From positions 22,858 through 86,857 of the forward strand of contig CAMYLK010000013.1 of NCBI GenBank assembly GCA_947259225.1: a stretch of DNA of 64,000 nucleotides. Direction: 5' to 3'. Below the pieces are notes generated by a model, which ran no database searches, was not told where the DNA came from, and worked only from the letters and a program-made list of their open reading frames with translations. Positions 26,270 through 35,711 of the stretch are shown here, piece after piece. Every line of letters begins with the position of its first letter. The stretch's first letter is position 1. The DNA comes from an uncultured Desulfobulbaceae bacterium. GTDB lineage: Bacteria > Desulfobacterota > Desulfobulbia > Desulfobulbales > Desulfobulbaceae. The position numbers were made by a program, and so were the translations under genes.

Positions 26270-28910
26270 TATCGTCTGTTTGCTTTGTTGGAGGAGTTCT
26301 TTTTAGATAATAGGAGAGAAGACCGAACATCACCTTTCTGTCTATTGGTTTCGGCAGATAATCGTCCATGCCGGCTTCCAGACATTTTTTCCGGTCCCCT
26401 TCCATGACACAGGCAGTCATGGCTATAATTGGGGTATGACGGGAAGACTCTGATTCCAGAAACCTGATTTTCCTCACGGCCTCATACCCATCTGTTTCCG
26501 GCATCTGCACATCCATGAGAATACAATCAAAATATTCATTCTGCCATGCTTCAACAGCTTCTGAACCATTGGTTACGGTTTTTACATTGTAACCGGCAAA
26601 TTCAAGAAGAGAGACCGCCAGAGTGGTGTTGATCAGGTCATCTTCAGCAAGTAGAATTTTTACCTTATGTGATGTTTCAGCGGTTTGTTGCCGGACATCT
26701 TCTGAGCTTTGATCACAGGTTAGCGGTAGCTTGCATACTTCATACAATGGCAGGCTGAACCAGAATCGTGATCCTTTCCCCAATTTGCTCTCAAGCAATA
26801 TATCCCCTCCCATCAACTGGACAATGCGTTTGGAAATTGGCAGCCCTAACCCTGTCCCGCCGTACCGTCTGGAATGGGAAGAATCCGCCTGGGCAAATGC
26901 ATGAAAAATGGTATTCTGTTTATCAGGAGAAATACCAATGCCGGTATCAATCACTTCAAACAAAATAAGCCTGTTATCTATGTTCAGTTTACCAGCAACT
27001 CCAAGACGCACGGTCACACTTCCCTGCTCTGTAAACTTGATGCCATTACCCACGAGATTGTAAAAAACCTGCATAAGCCTGGTTTCATCTCCATGGACTA
27101 TATCAGGCACCTCATCGCTTATTTCAAGATTCAAATCCAGTTTTTTGTTCAGAGCCTGAACCGAAAAGCTGCCAGTCACCTCTTGCATCATTGCGCGAAT
27201 TGAAAACGGAATATTATCAAGCTCCAGCTGTTCCATCTCATTTTTGGAAAAATCGAGGATATCATTGATGATTTTCATCAATCTTTTCGCTGAAGTGAGA
27301 ACCAGCTTTAATTTTTCCTTTCTTTCCGGTTCCGATTCCCTGTCATGCAGCATTTCAGTAATTCCAATGATCCCGTTCATTGGTGTACGTAATTCATGGC
27401 TCATGTTTGCCAGGAACTCACTCTTTGCCTGACTTGCTGCTTCAGCATCAATTATTGCCTGCTCAAGTGCATTTTCAGCTTTTTTTCTTTCACTGATGTC
27501 TTCAATAACCCATACTATACCCCTGGAAAGATCGTTCTGGTCAATGGCCTTTCCGCTTAAAGAACATGGTATCATTGTATCGTCTTTTCTCTTCAAAAAA
27601 TACTCTATGTGTTCCAGGTCACGGACAGCAAGCTGCCGGGAATAGGTCCGCACAAAATTTCGAAAAGAATCCTTGTCCTGAAAAAATATTCTGATATCCT
27701 GCCCGGGAAGCTCATCAGCAGAGTACCCTGAAATATCATTCATCTTTTCATTTACACTTGAAATAATGCCATCCCGTACCAGTACAATTCCAACAAGGCT
27801 GGTTGCGAGTATTGTTTCCAGTTCACGGCGGGTAGCCAACCTTGAGGCTTCAACCTTCCTGCTCCGTTCCCGGCTCAATCTGACTTCCTCGGTGAGTTGT
27901 TCCTCCCTGTAGGCAAAGATAAACCCGAGAATAACGGTAAAGCCTGTAAAAAGAATTATCAGCTCAGTCAGAAAAATAACGCCAAAGGGATACTTTATCG
28001 GACGCAGCGTCAAAATTTTCCAGCCCGGCAGATCGATTGACTGCAGGTGAGCCATGTATCTTTTTCCATTATAAATGATCACCTGTGTATTGACCTGGAA
28101 AGGCATAGGGGTCAGGGGATGATCATGGAACTGTCTGTTATTGACAAGTGCTGATCTTTCGGATTCTGAAAGGGGCATGGCTGCATGATAAAGCCATTTA
28201 TCGTTTGTTGCTGAAAATACTATACCTTCCGGGGAGAGAAGCAATATATCCTGATCATCACCGAAACGATTGACATAGTAGTCAACAAAATCCATGGACA
28301 CCTTAATAACAACCACTCCAATTGGATTGTTGTCGAGGCCACCTCTAACTGTTTCACTGAAGTACAGGCCTCTTTTTCCGGTTGTCACACCAACAGCGGC
28401 ATATGTGCTTGAACTTCCTGCAATGGCCTGGGTAAAATAGGGACGAAACCTGTAATTGTTGCCCGTCACGGTTCCACCCTCAGCAAGGGGGGAACTGCCT
28501 ACAACAGTCCCCTGCCCGTCAAGAACATAAACGATTGAAGCCTCCAGAACATCTCTGGCCGTTATCAGGACATCCAGCAGATTATCGTTATCGGGAAGTT
28601 TACTGCCAACGCAAACTGATTGGACCTCTCCGTTGCGTGCTAAAGAAGAAACAGCCGCATCAAAGTGATGTACCGCAAAAGTATTGATCTCTTCCACTAG
28701 ATGACCGGCAACTGTCTTCTGCCTGGCAGTGGTAATATACCTGACAAGGTGATCGCTTAATATCGCTACGGCAATACAGATTGCAAGAGTAAGAAAAGCG
28801 GTAAAAATAACCCTTTTTCTGGTCAGTCGGGCCCTTAGCCCTCCCGGACGTGTAAACGGATAAATAAATTTATCCGGAATCGAACTTTTCCTGCCAGTTT
28901 TGTCCTTCAT
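26262..28910 (-). CDS. Hybrid sensor histidine kinase (PDC/dCACHE sensor, PAS, HisKA, HATPase, REC)
   Basis: The 882-residue inner-membrane kinase has TM1 (about 33-55), a periplasmic sensor of about 250 residues, TM2 (about 308-333), a coiled coil, a PAS domain (about 362-475), HisKA with H505 (FLANMSHELRTPMNG), HATPase (GNGIKFTEQG, DTGIGIS, GGTGLGL) and a C-terminal receiver with D800 and K854. The sensor contains YFTQAIAG and GLYFSETVRG features reminiscent of DctB-type PDC domains that bind small organic acids. It heads the operon with the membrane protein, ptsH, ptsI and thiL. No partner regulator is adjacent. Confidence 0.93.
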   Translation of the reverse strand: MKDKTGRKSSIPDKFIYPFTRPGGLRARLTRKRVIFTAFLTLAICIAVAILSDHLVRYITTARQKTVAGHLVEEINTFAVHHFDAAVSSLARNGEVQSVCVGSKLPDNDNLLDVLITARDVLEASIVYVLDGQGTVVGSSPLAEGGTVTGNNYRFRPYFTQAIAGSSSTYAAVGVTTGKRGLYFSETVRGGLDNNPIGVVVIKVSMDFVDYYVNRFGDDQDILLLSPEGIVFSATNDKWLYHAAMPLSESERSALVNNRQFHDHPLTPMPFQVNTQVIIYNGKRYMAHLQSIDLPGWKILTLRPIKYPFGVIFLTELIILFTGFTVILGFIFAYREEQLTEEVRLSRERSRKVEASRLATRRELETILATSLVGIVLVRDGIISSVNEKMNDISGYSADELPGQDIRIFFQDKDSFRNFVRTYSRQLAVRDLEHIEYFLKRKDDTMIPCSLSGKAIDQNDLSRGIVWVIEDISERKKAENALEQAIIDAEAASQAKSEFLANMSHELRTPMNGIIGITEMLHDRESEPERKEKLKLVLTSAKRLMKIINDILDFSKNEMEQLELDNIPFSIRAMMQEVTGSFSVQALNKKLDLNLEISDEVPDIVHGDETRLMQVFYNLVGNGIKFTEQGSVTVRLGVAGKLNIDNRLILFEVIDTGIGISPDKQNTIFHAFAQADSSHSRRYGGTGLGLPISKRIVQLMGGDILLESKLGKGSRFWFSLPLYEVCKLPLTCDQSSEDVRQQTAETSHKVKILLAEDDLINTTLAVSLLEFAGYNVKTVTNGSEAVEAWQNEYFDCILMDVQMPETDGYEAVRKIRFLESESSRHTPIIAMTACVMEGDRKKCLEAGMDDYLPKPIDRKVMFGLLSYYLKRTPPTKQTDDNA

Positions 28911-28995
28911 TTATAAATTGGGATCATGCGCAATTCCTTCAACTTATTCAATTGAAGTTATGGGGTATTAAAAATTTGAAAAATATATTGAAACT

Positions 28996-30636
28996 TCAAA
29001 TCGGGCATATGAGATTACCCAGTTTTTCGGTCAGTTTCATGTTTTCAGAATAATCCACAGACACGTCGACGACTACAACCGTATTATCCTGAAAAGCCTG
29101 CTCAAGAACAGGGACAAGTTCAGTTGCCTCATTAACTCTGTAACCCTTTGCCCCGAAAGATTCAGCATATTTTACAAAGTCCGGATTTGTGAAATCAACG
29201 TACCCGCTTCGACCAAAACGTCTTTCCTGGTGCCACTTGATAAGGCCATACCCCATATCATTCCATATCATAACTACGATTGGTATTTCGTATCTGAGTG
29301 CAGTCTCTATCTCCTGGGAATTCATCATGAATCCGGCGTCTCCGGTTATAGCCAGTACCCTGCGGTCAGGATTGACAAGCTTGGCAGCGATGGAACCAGG
29401 AACGGCTATTCCCATGGCGGCAAAGCCGTTGGAAATAATACAGGTGTTCGGCTTCTCACATGAATAGAGTCGTGCCACCCACATTTTATGGGCTCCAACA
29501 TCAGATATGAGGATGTCATCATTTCCCATGACTTTTCTCGTGTCACTGAGAATTCGCTGCGGTTTAAGCGGAAAGCTGTCATCATTCTCATAGGTGCTTA
29601 ATTCCCTGACTATATGATCCCGTAGTGTGCCGGTACTGAGTTTTTCATGACGTACGCATTTATCAGCTATTCTACCCAGTGATTTTGCAATATCTCCAAT
29701 AACACCTACTTCCAGGATGTACTTAGCGTCAACCTCTGCATATACCTGGTCGATATGCACGATTTTCTTGTCGCCGTCAGGATGCCAGAGGTGTGGATGA
29801 TATTCAACCATGTCAAATCCAACGCATATCACCACATCAGATCGATCAAATCCACAAGCTACATAATCATGTGCCTGAAGTCCTATCGCCCCAAGGCAAA
29901 AAGGATGGGAGAACGGAATGGTCCCCTTGGCCATGAAGGTAGTCGCCACAGGAATACCCAGCCTTTCGGCAAATTGTGTTAAAGCATCACTGGCATTGCC
30001 TCGCACCACACCGTTTCCCGCAAGTATTATAGGGAATTTCGCTTCACAAATAACCTCTGCGGCTTTATCGACCTTTAATTCTGACGGATCTGGTGGAAGG
30101 GGGCCCTGTACCTTGAGGGGTTTGGCGCTGTCTTCCACCTCCTGGGCCGCAATGTTTTCCGGAAAACTGATAAAGCCACCGCCAGGTTTTTCCGCCTGAA
30201 CATCCTTAAATGCCTTACGGACGATTTCAGGAATAATTTCAGGTTCCAGAATGGCAACGCTGTATTTTGAAACCGGCTCAAACAGATTAACCAGATCGAG
30301 TATCTGGTGACTTTCCTTATGCATTCTTGTTGTAGCACCCTGCCCTGATATGGCAATAATCGGGGCATGATCCATGTTGGCGTCGGCAAAACCCGTGAGA
30401 AGATTTGTCGCTCCGGGGCCCAGGGTTGAAATGCAGACTCCGGGACGACCGGTCAATCTGCCGTACACATCAGCCATAAATGCAGCTGCCTGCTCATGCC
30501 GTACAGTTATAAACTGAATGGGACTGTCTAAGAGGGCATCAATTATATGCAGGTTCTCTTCACCGGGAATACCGAATATATATTCGACTCCTTCGTTTTC
30601 CAGGCACCTGACAAGAAGCTGAGCAGCAGTAGGCAT
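28996..30636 (-). CDS. Acetolactate synthase large-subunit-like thiamine-diphosphate enzyme
   Basis: This 546-residue ThDP enzyme has the catalytic glutamate E48 in VRHEQAAAFMADVYGR, the ALS-type ISTLGPGATNLLTG block, a central nucleotide-binding-like domain and the ThDP/Mg motif GDAGFMMNSQEIETAL followed by NDMGYGLIKW. It condenses pyruvate to acetolactate if it is a true ALS; it most resembles the catabolic/AlsS-like branch. No ilvN regulatory subunit or ilvC is adjacent, so a role outside branched-chain synthesis is possible. It appears monocistronic, with AGGGTGTTCT before the ATG. Confidence 0.85.
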   Translation of the reverse strand: MPTAAQLLVRCLENEGVEYIFGIPGEENLHIIDALLDSPIQFITVRHEQAAAFMADVYGRLTGRPGVCISTLGPGATNLLTGFADANMDHAPIIAISGQGATTRMHKESHQILDLVNLFEPVSKYSVAILEPEIIPEIVRKAFKDVQAEKPGGGFISFPENIAAQEVEDSAKPLKVQGPLPPDPSELKVDKAAEVICEAKFPIILAGNGVVRGNASDALTQFAERLGIPVATTFMAKGTIPFSHPFCLGAIGLQAHDYVACGFDRSDVVICVGFDMVEYHPHLWHPDGDKKIVHIDQVYAEVDAKYILEVGVIGDIAKSLGRIADKCVRHEKLSTGTLRDHIVRELSTYENDDSFPLKPQRILSDTRKVMGNDDILISDVGAHKMWVARLYSCEKPNTCIISNGFAAMGIAVPGSIAAKLVNPDRRVLAITGDAGFMMNSQEIETALRYEIPIVVMIWNDMGYGLIKWHQERRFGRSGYVDFTNPDFVKYAESFGAKGYRVNEATELVPVLEQAFQDNTVVVVDVSVDYSENMKLTEKLGNLICPI

Positions 30637-30885
30637 AGAACACCCTAATGTGAAAATTTATTTGTAATCAAATATAGAATATACATAAACTGTTATCGTG
30701 ATGGATAGTATACCATCCAAAAATGAGAAAATCATTCGTTGGTTTATACACGGCAGGATAAAGGGCAATACAGAAAAAAAGACTGTATAAAGGGAGAAGA
30801 AGGCTGGGCCAATCATCTTCATTCAAGTCATGACTTGATAAGAAATAATATGGAACAGGAATATATAACCGGAATAACACTCCTG

Positions 30886-31440
30886 TCAGTACAAGAATTC
30901 ATTTCTATTATGTCGTGAACGCAGTCGAAGCCCCTTGAGAAATTTTCTTCCATAATCAATGGCGGCAATAAAACTAACCAGAGCTGTCAAATACAGGACA
31001 GATACAACAGGTTCAGGTATAATCGCGGTAACGACCAGGAGGAGAAATTGTCCTGCTGTTGCCAATTTCCCGGACCACCTGGCATCCATCTTCCGGAAAG
31101 AATCCCAGGCTCCTGTTAAAGCAGCATAAGCCGCAATGAAAACAACTGTAAGGTCCCTGACAATAACAGCTGGTATCCACCAACCGCTGAACCTGCCGGC
31201 GAACACATAGGTCGTTAATACAGAAAGCACGAACAACTTGTCTGCGGCGGCATCGAGAAGTCCACCCTGCCAGCTTGTAACATTACAGCGTCTTGCAATC
31301 CAGCCGTCGAGAAAATCGCTCAGTCCTCCACCAATGACAAGCCATATCCAGAGATGTTCAGGACTGAATGGGAACCAAATCGCAAGACCCAGACGAAACG
31401 CGGATAAGATATTGGGGATGAATCGGACAATTGTTTTCAT
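30886..31440 (-). CDS. CDP-alcohol phosphatidyltransferase
   Basis: This 184-residue membrane enzyme has the full family signature D42-x2-D45-G46-x2-A49-R50-x8-G59-x3-D63-x3-D67 and about four to five hydrophobic helices. It joins a CDP-activated lipid to an alcohol acceptor. The length and start resemble PgsA (glycerol-3-phosphate acceptor), but the acceptor cannot be told from sequence alone. The 249 bases between it and the ALS-like gene downstream hold only a weak, unsupported ORF. Confidence 0.85.
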   Translation of the reverse strand: MKTIVRFIPNILSAFRLGLAIWFPFSPEHLWIWLVIGGGLSDFLDGWIARRCNVTSWQGGLLDAAADKLFVLSVLTTYVFAGRFSGWWIPAVIVRDLTVVFIAAYAALTGAWDSFRKMDARWSGKLATAGQFLLLVVTAIIPEPVVSVLYLTALVSFIAAIDYGRKFLKGLRLRSRHNRNEFLY

Positions 31441-31869
31441 ATAATCTATATTTAGTATAAAAACTTTATCCTGTACAAGTAATTCTTACATCAGATTGTA
31501 TTTCCAACTCCTTGTTATTGATAGACATAATTTTACATGTAAATCCACACTTAAACTATATGTAAATATTACTATTGCCCCTGCTTACAGCATGTTAATT
31601 AACATCTTGATTTTACACACAAACGTAGATTACACTTTGTAATTATTACACTTATAAGTAAAAAAATGACAATTATTACTTGCTTATTGAATTTCATTTT
31701 TGTTATTATGTTAACAAGGTCTAAAATTGGTGTGTTTAATATCATTCTTACTTGTAATAGATAATCACAATAATCAACTGTGGTCATCGGTGAAGTAGAT
31801 ATTATCATTCAATTTTTAGTTACAGTATTTTGGGGTAGAGTCAAATTTTTATCCAAGGAGATCAAAACA
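31441..31869. promoter_or_regulatory. AT-rich pstS control region with multiple palindromes
   Basis: This 429-base gene-free stretch lies between divergent genes. It holds a perfect 12-bp palindrome TTTACATGTAAA (31532-31543), a perfect 14-bp palindrome ATGTTAATTAACAT (31592-31605), ATTAC-5-GTAAT (31629-31643) and the 10-bp palindrome ACTTATAAGT (31650-31659), with TTACA/TGTAA recurring throughout. A possible promoter is TTGCTT (31680-31685), 18 bases, TATTAT (31704-31709). These sites are seen in the sequence; that they bind a dimeric regulator is inference. They do not match the enterobacterial Pho box. Confidence 0.5.
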
Positions 31870-32778
31870 ATGAAAAATGCAGGCAAAATGATAAAAAAAA
31901 CCGGGATAGTAATCTCAATGGCTTGTGTGGTGTCGTTAATGTCACTGCTGACTACACAGGCAGCCGAACAAATCACAACAGCCGGCTCAAGCACTATCCG
32001 GCCGATTGTAAACAAAGCTTCTGTCGCATTCAAAAAAACCCACCCTGGTGTAGGTTTTGTTGTTGGTGGAGGCGGAAGCAGTCATGGGGTCAAAGCAGTC
32101 GGAACAGGTGAGGTGATGATCGGCCAGGCGTCGCGCTACATTAAAGACAAGGAAATGCAGAAGTATCCAAAACTTGTACCATTTATGGTCGGACTTGACG
32201 GTATAGCAATGATCGTCAACAAAAACAATCCGCTCGGCTCAATCACCAAGGAGCAGGTACAAAATATCTTTACCGGCAGGGTTACCAACTGGAAGGATGT
32301 GGGCGGCAATGATGCACCAATCGTATTAATCAGCAAGGAAGAAGGACGATCCACTCTGGAGCTGTTCCTCAAATACTTTGGCCTGGAAGCAAAAGAGACC
32401 GGTGAAGGGCGCAACATGAAAATGGTGCACAAAAAGAAAGGTGACAGCGCGTTTGGTACAGCAGAGGCAAAATTGATCGGCCCGAACAAAGAAGCAATAG
32501 CAGCGGTCTCTACTAAAACCAATGCCATTGCGTATGTGTCCATTGGCACTGCCCAGGAAATAGCCAAAAAAGGCGGCAGGTTGAAATTGCTGGACCTTGA
32601 CGGTGTACCTGCGACCATCCAGAATGTAGGCAACGAGACATATCCTTTACGTCGCCCCCTACATGTTATAACGAATGGCGACCCCCAAGGAACTGTCAAA
32701 GAGTTTATCGACTTCATCCTGAGCGATGAAGGCCAGAAAATTGTCGAAGCACTTGAGTTCATTAAAGTGTCGTCATAA
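31870..32778 (+). CDS. pstS: PstS-like phosphate-binding protein
   Basis: This 302-residue periplasmic protein has a signal peptide (hydrophobic about 12-30, cleavage near TTQAAEQ) and a PBP-like domain of the phosphate-binding family: ITTAGSSTIRPI, FVVGGGGSSHGVKAVGTGEVMIGQASR and the SITKEQVQNIFTGRVTNWKDVGG block. The start is the ATG at 31870 with AAGGAG nine bases before it. No pstC, pstA or pstB follows; the next gene is a chemoreceptor. It may feed a transporter encoded elsewhere or act as a sensory binding protein. Confidence 0.9.
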   Translation: MKNAGKMIKKTGIVISMACVVSLMSLLTTQAAEQITTAGSSTIRPIVNKASVAFKKTHPGVGFVVGGGGSSHGVKAVGTGEVMIGQASRYIKDKEMQKYPKLVPFMVGLDGIAMIVNKNNPLGSITKEQVQNIFTGRVTNWKDVGGNDAPIVLISKEEGRSTLELFLKYFGLEAKETGEGRNMKMVHKKKGDSAFGTAEAKLIGPNKEAIAAVSTKTNAIAYVSIGTAQEIAKKGGRLKLLDLDGVPATIQNVGNETYPLRRPLHVITNGDPQGTVKEFIDFILSDEGQKIVEALEFIKVSS

Positions 32779-32880
32779 AGAGAGCCTTTATGGTTTAAAT
32801 TTGATTATAATATTTAACTCAGCTATAATTTTAAAACCTGGCAAAATTGTAAGTATTATTGCTTTTATAACTGAAAATAT

Positions 32881-32914
32881 CCAAAGGACATCCTGCAGGC
32901 AGGATGTCCTTTGG
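32881..32914 (+). terminator. Perfect 16-bp hairpin after pstS
   Basis: CCAAAGGACATCCTGC and its exact reverse complement flank a two-base loop about 100 bases after the pstS stop. There is no good T run, so it may act as a transcript end or as a stabiliser of the pstS mRNA. It is the only notable structure in the 304 bases between pstS and the chemoreceptor gene. Confidence 0.55.
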
Positions 32915-33082
32915 AGTGTGTATATGTTTCAATGGGAAATCTTATAATACTTTGAACCAGCATCTTCGATTCATACCTGAGAAGACAGAATGATGGTCTC
33001 CAGGTTTTTTAATTTATAAACATTTCCTGTAACATCAGTCATGTATTAATCAGAAAGGATTTGAAAAAAAAGGGTGGCCCCA

Positions 33083-35004
33083 ATGATTAATTTTCAATCG
33101 AAAAGTTTACGGGCAAGGCTCATGATTCCAATATCATGTGTTGTCATAGCTATTATAGCCTTGATCAGCTTTGTACTCATATGGAGCGAAAAAAATGCAC
33201 TTCAAGATGTTGCCAGTAATGTCTCGGTCCTTGCTGAAGAAGTGAAAGATCAGCAGGAAACTTCAGTGCAAGAAATAGAAACCGGTCAGATCAAGGTTGC
33301 TGAAAATTCACTGAACACCAAGGCAGAAAGCATGGCCAACCTTGTTGCAGGTCTTGCACCAACAGTCATCCTGACTTTTGATTATGATGTACTTGACGAT
33401 TATTGCTTTGCCCTCTCTCAGGACCCCGATATAGTACTAGCCTATTTCACCGACAGCTCCGGCCAGCTGCTCACTTCATTTCGTAATGAAACAGACCAAA
33501 TGCTTTTATCGCTCGTCAATGACGCGGAAAGCCTTTCACTTGAACAGTTAAAAGACCAGCTTATTTCACATGAAATGATTTTGAATGTGTCGAAAGAAAT
33601 TTTTCAGGACCAGGAAGTATTAGGCGGTGTCACTATCCTTGTCTCTCGTGCCGCCGCGCAAAAACAGGCTGAAAGCATTAAGTCAGAATTTAACGCTATG
33701 ACTGTAAGCGTCGGCACCCTTTTTGATTCCCTCCAGCAGGGAGTTAAGGAACAGGTGCAAAGTGCTACCAGAAAAAGTATCTGGATATCAGAATCGTTGG
33801 TGTTATTTTCCTGACCCTCGCCTTTGCCCTTCTCATTGACCGCCTGATCATCGGACCGGTTAAAAGTGTAATGGATGTTATTGGTGAATTGGCTGAAGGA
33901 CACGTTTCAGAAAGACTGCACCTGACCCGTGAAGATGAAATTGGTAAAATGGGTGAGAGTATTGATTCATTCAGCGAGAACCTTGAAAAAGAAGTGCTCG
34001 GATCGCTGAACAAGCTTGCAGATGGAGATCTCACCTTCAAGGTTAAACCCAAAGATGAGCATGACATGGTTGGCACCGCCCTGTTAAAAATGTCAGAAAA
34101 TCTTACGACGATTATACAACAAATCCAGGAGAATGCGTCGGTCTTAACCAACTCCTCCGAAAACCTGTCTGGCATTTCTTCTCAGCTAGCTGCCGGTTCT
34201 GAAGAGGTTTCGGCCCAGGCTTCCAATGTTGCAGCTTCAACTGAGCAGATAAACGTCAGTTCCCATGATATTACCATCACAGCTGAGAAAATGTCTCATA
34301 ACATGCAGACTCTATCAGATGTAACCAGAAAAATTGCTGACGAGGTAGGTGAAATTGGCAGCAAAGCAAGCGAGGGATCAAATATAAGCTCTAATGCCAT
34401 CCAAACTGTTCAAAATGCTATTGAAACAATTACCTCTCTCCAGGAAGCCGCCGGCGAAATAGGTATAACCACTGCAACGATTGAAGAAATTACCGAGCAG
34501 ACGAAGCTCCTTGCCTTAAACGCCACTATCGAGGCTGCCCGTGCAGGAGATGCCGGCAAAGGTTTCGCGGTTGTTGCCGGCGAAGTCAAGGAATTGGCTA
34601 AACAAAGTTCCGATGCTGCAGAAAATATTTCTGCTCTTATTAAAGATGTCCAGGACAAGACGGAAAATGCAGCTGCAGCGATCAGTCAGGTATCGACTAT
34701 CATTAAGCAGCTCAATGAAGCTTCTGAAACAATAACCCAGGCTGTGAATAACCATACCCATGAGACGGAAAATATGATTTCCGTCGTTTCTGACTCAAAT
34801 AAAGGAGCCACTGAAGTCACGGAAAGTATTATCTCTCTGGCAAAGGGTGCGAATGAAGTTGCCTCGAACATCCAGGGTGTCAGCACTGGTGTCGAAGACA
34901 GCAGTAAAGGAATCAAACAGGTAAGTGAATCCTCAGAAGAGCTTGCCACTCTTGCAGCCCAACTTCAATCACTGGTGGACAAATTTAACCTGTCAAAAAC
35001 TTAA
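33083..35004 (+). pseudogene. Methyl-accepting chemotaxis protein, interrupted by a frameshift
   Basis: Two reading frames together encode one chemoreceptor. The first gives TM1 (about 13-34) and a periplasmic sensor with a Cache-like look, and ends early with a stop at 33812-33814. The second, in another frame, continues with TM2 (VIFLTLAFALLIDRLIIGPV), HAMP and a full MCP signalling domain with [20 protein letters not shown]. One base lost near 33791 would restore ISGIVGVIFL. No slippery heptamer is visible, so this is a recent mutation or a sequencing error. The start is the ATG at 33083 (a GTG at 33074 is possible) behind AAGGGTGG. Confidence 0.85.
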
Positions 35005-35260
35005 ATAATATTCGCAGAAAAAACATAACAGTTGTGCAATCTTTGTGGCAATTCAGATGACTGCAATGCTTAACATTCTGTTATTATTATTTTTTAAAAA
35101 ATGTTTATTTCTTTCTTGCTGATTAAAACCATAAGGTATTGTGATATATAATTTTACGTACACTGAAAAGTTTATCTCAGAACTTGCAAAAGGTTATACT
35201 TAAGATCATAATAAAAAGTATATATTATTAAATAATTGTTGACTCAAAAAAGGGGGAGCA

Positions 35261-35623
35261 ATGAGCAAGAAAATATTAACTGTAGATGATTCGCCAAGTG
35301 TGCGTAAAATGGTTGAATTCAGCCTGAAGTCCAAGGGGTATGTCATGGGTTCGGCCGGTGATGGACTGGAAGCGCTGGATGTCATGGCCAATGAAGCTTT
35401 TGATGCCATTATCCTTGATGTCAACATGCCGAACATGAATGGCCTGGAGTTTCTAGAAAAAGTGAAATCTGACAGTGCTTTTGCCGCCATTCCCGTCATC
35501 ATGCTGACAACCGAAGGTCAGGACGAGGACCGTGACAAGGCGATGTCGCTTGGAGCAACAGATTATATAGTAAAACCATTTAAACCGACACAATTGCTCA
35601 GCCTGCTGGAAGAAATTCTGTAA
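35261..35623 (+). CDS. CheY-like single-domain response regulator
   Basis: This 120-residue receiver domain has the acidic pair D9-D10, phospho-acceptor D53, the T83/T84 switch position and K105. It has no output domain and should relay phosphate from CheA by protein contact. A strong AGGGGGAGCA site precedes the ATG. The 256 bases before it are AT-rich; I could not fix a promoter there, but transcription of the che genes may begin here. Confidence 0.93.
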   Translation: MSKKILTVDDSPSVRKMVEFSLKSKGYVMGSAGDGLEALDVMANEAFDAIILDVNMPNMNGLEFLEKVKSDSAFAAIPVIMLTTEGQDEDRDKAMSLGATDYIVKPFKPTQLLSLLEEIL

Positions 35624-35711
35624 CCACAGGGCTGAATATTTTTTTCAACTGTATCGGCGACTTACTTTTGAACCCTCTTTACAAAGATTAATATTCACAA
35701 GGTACATTTTT

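Noticed and set aside
30668..30880. Short hydrophobic open frame between the ALS-like and CDP-alcohol phosphatidyltransferase genes
   Set aside because: It starts at a GTG only one base after an AGGAG, is AT-driven in composition and resembles no family I know. A real small membrane protein cannot be excluded but is not supported.
33780..33816. Programmed ribosomal frameshift in the first MCP
   Set aside because: There is no slippery heptamer or downstream structure, and a single-base loss explains the break.
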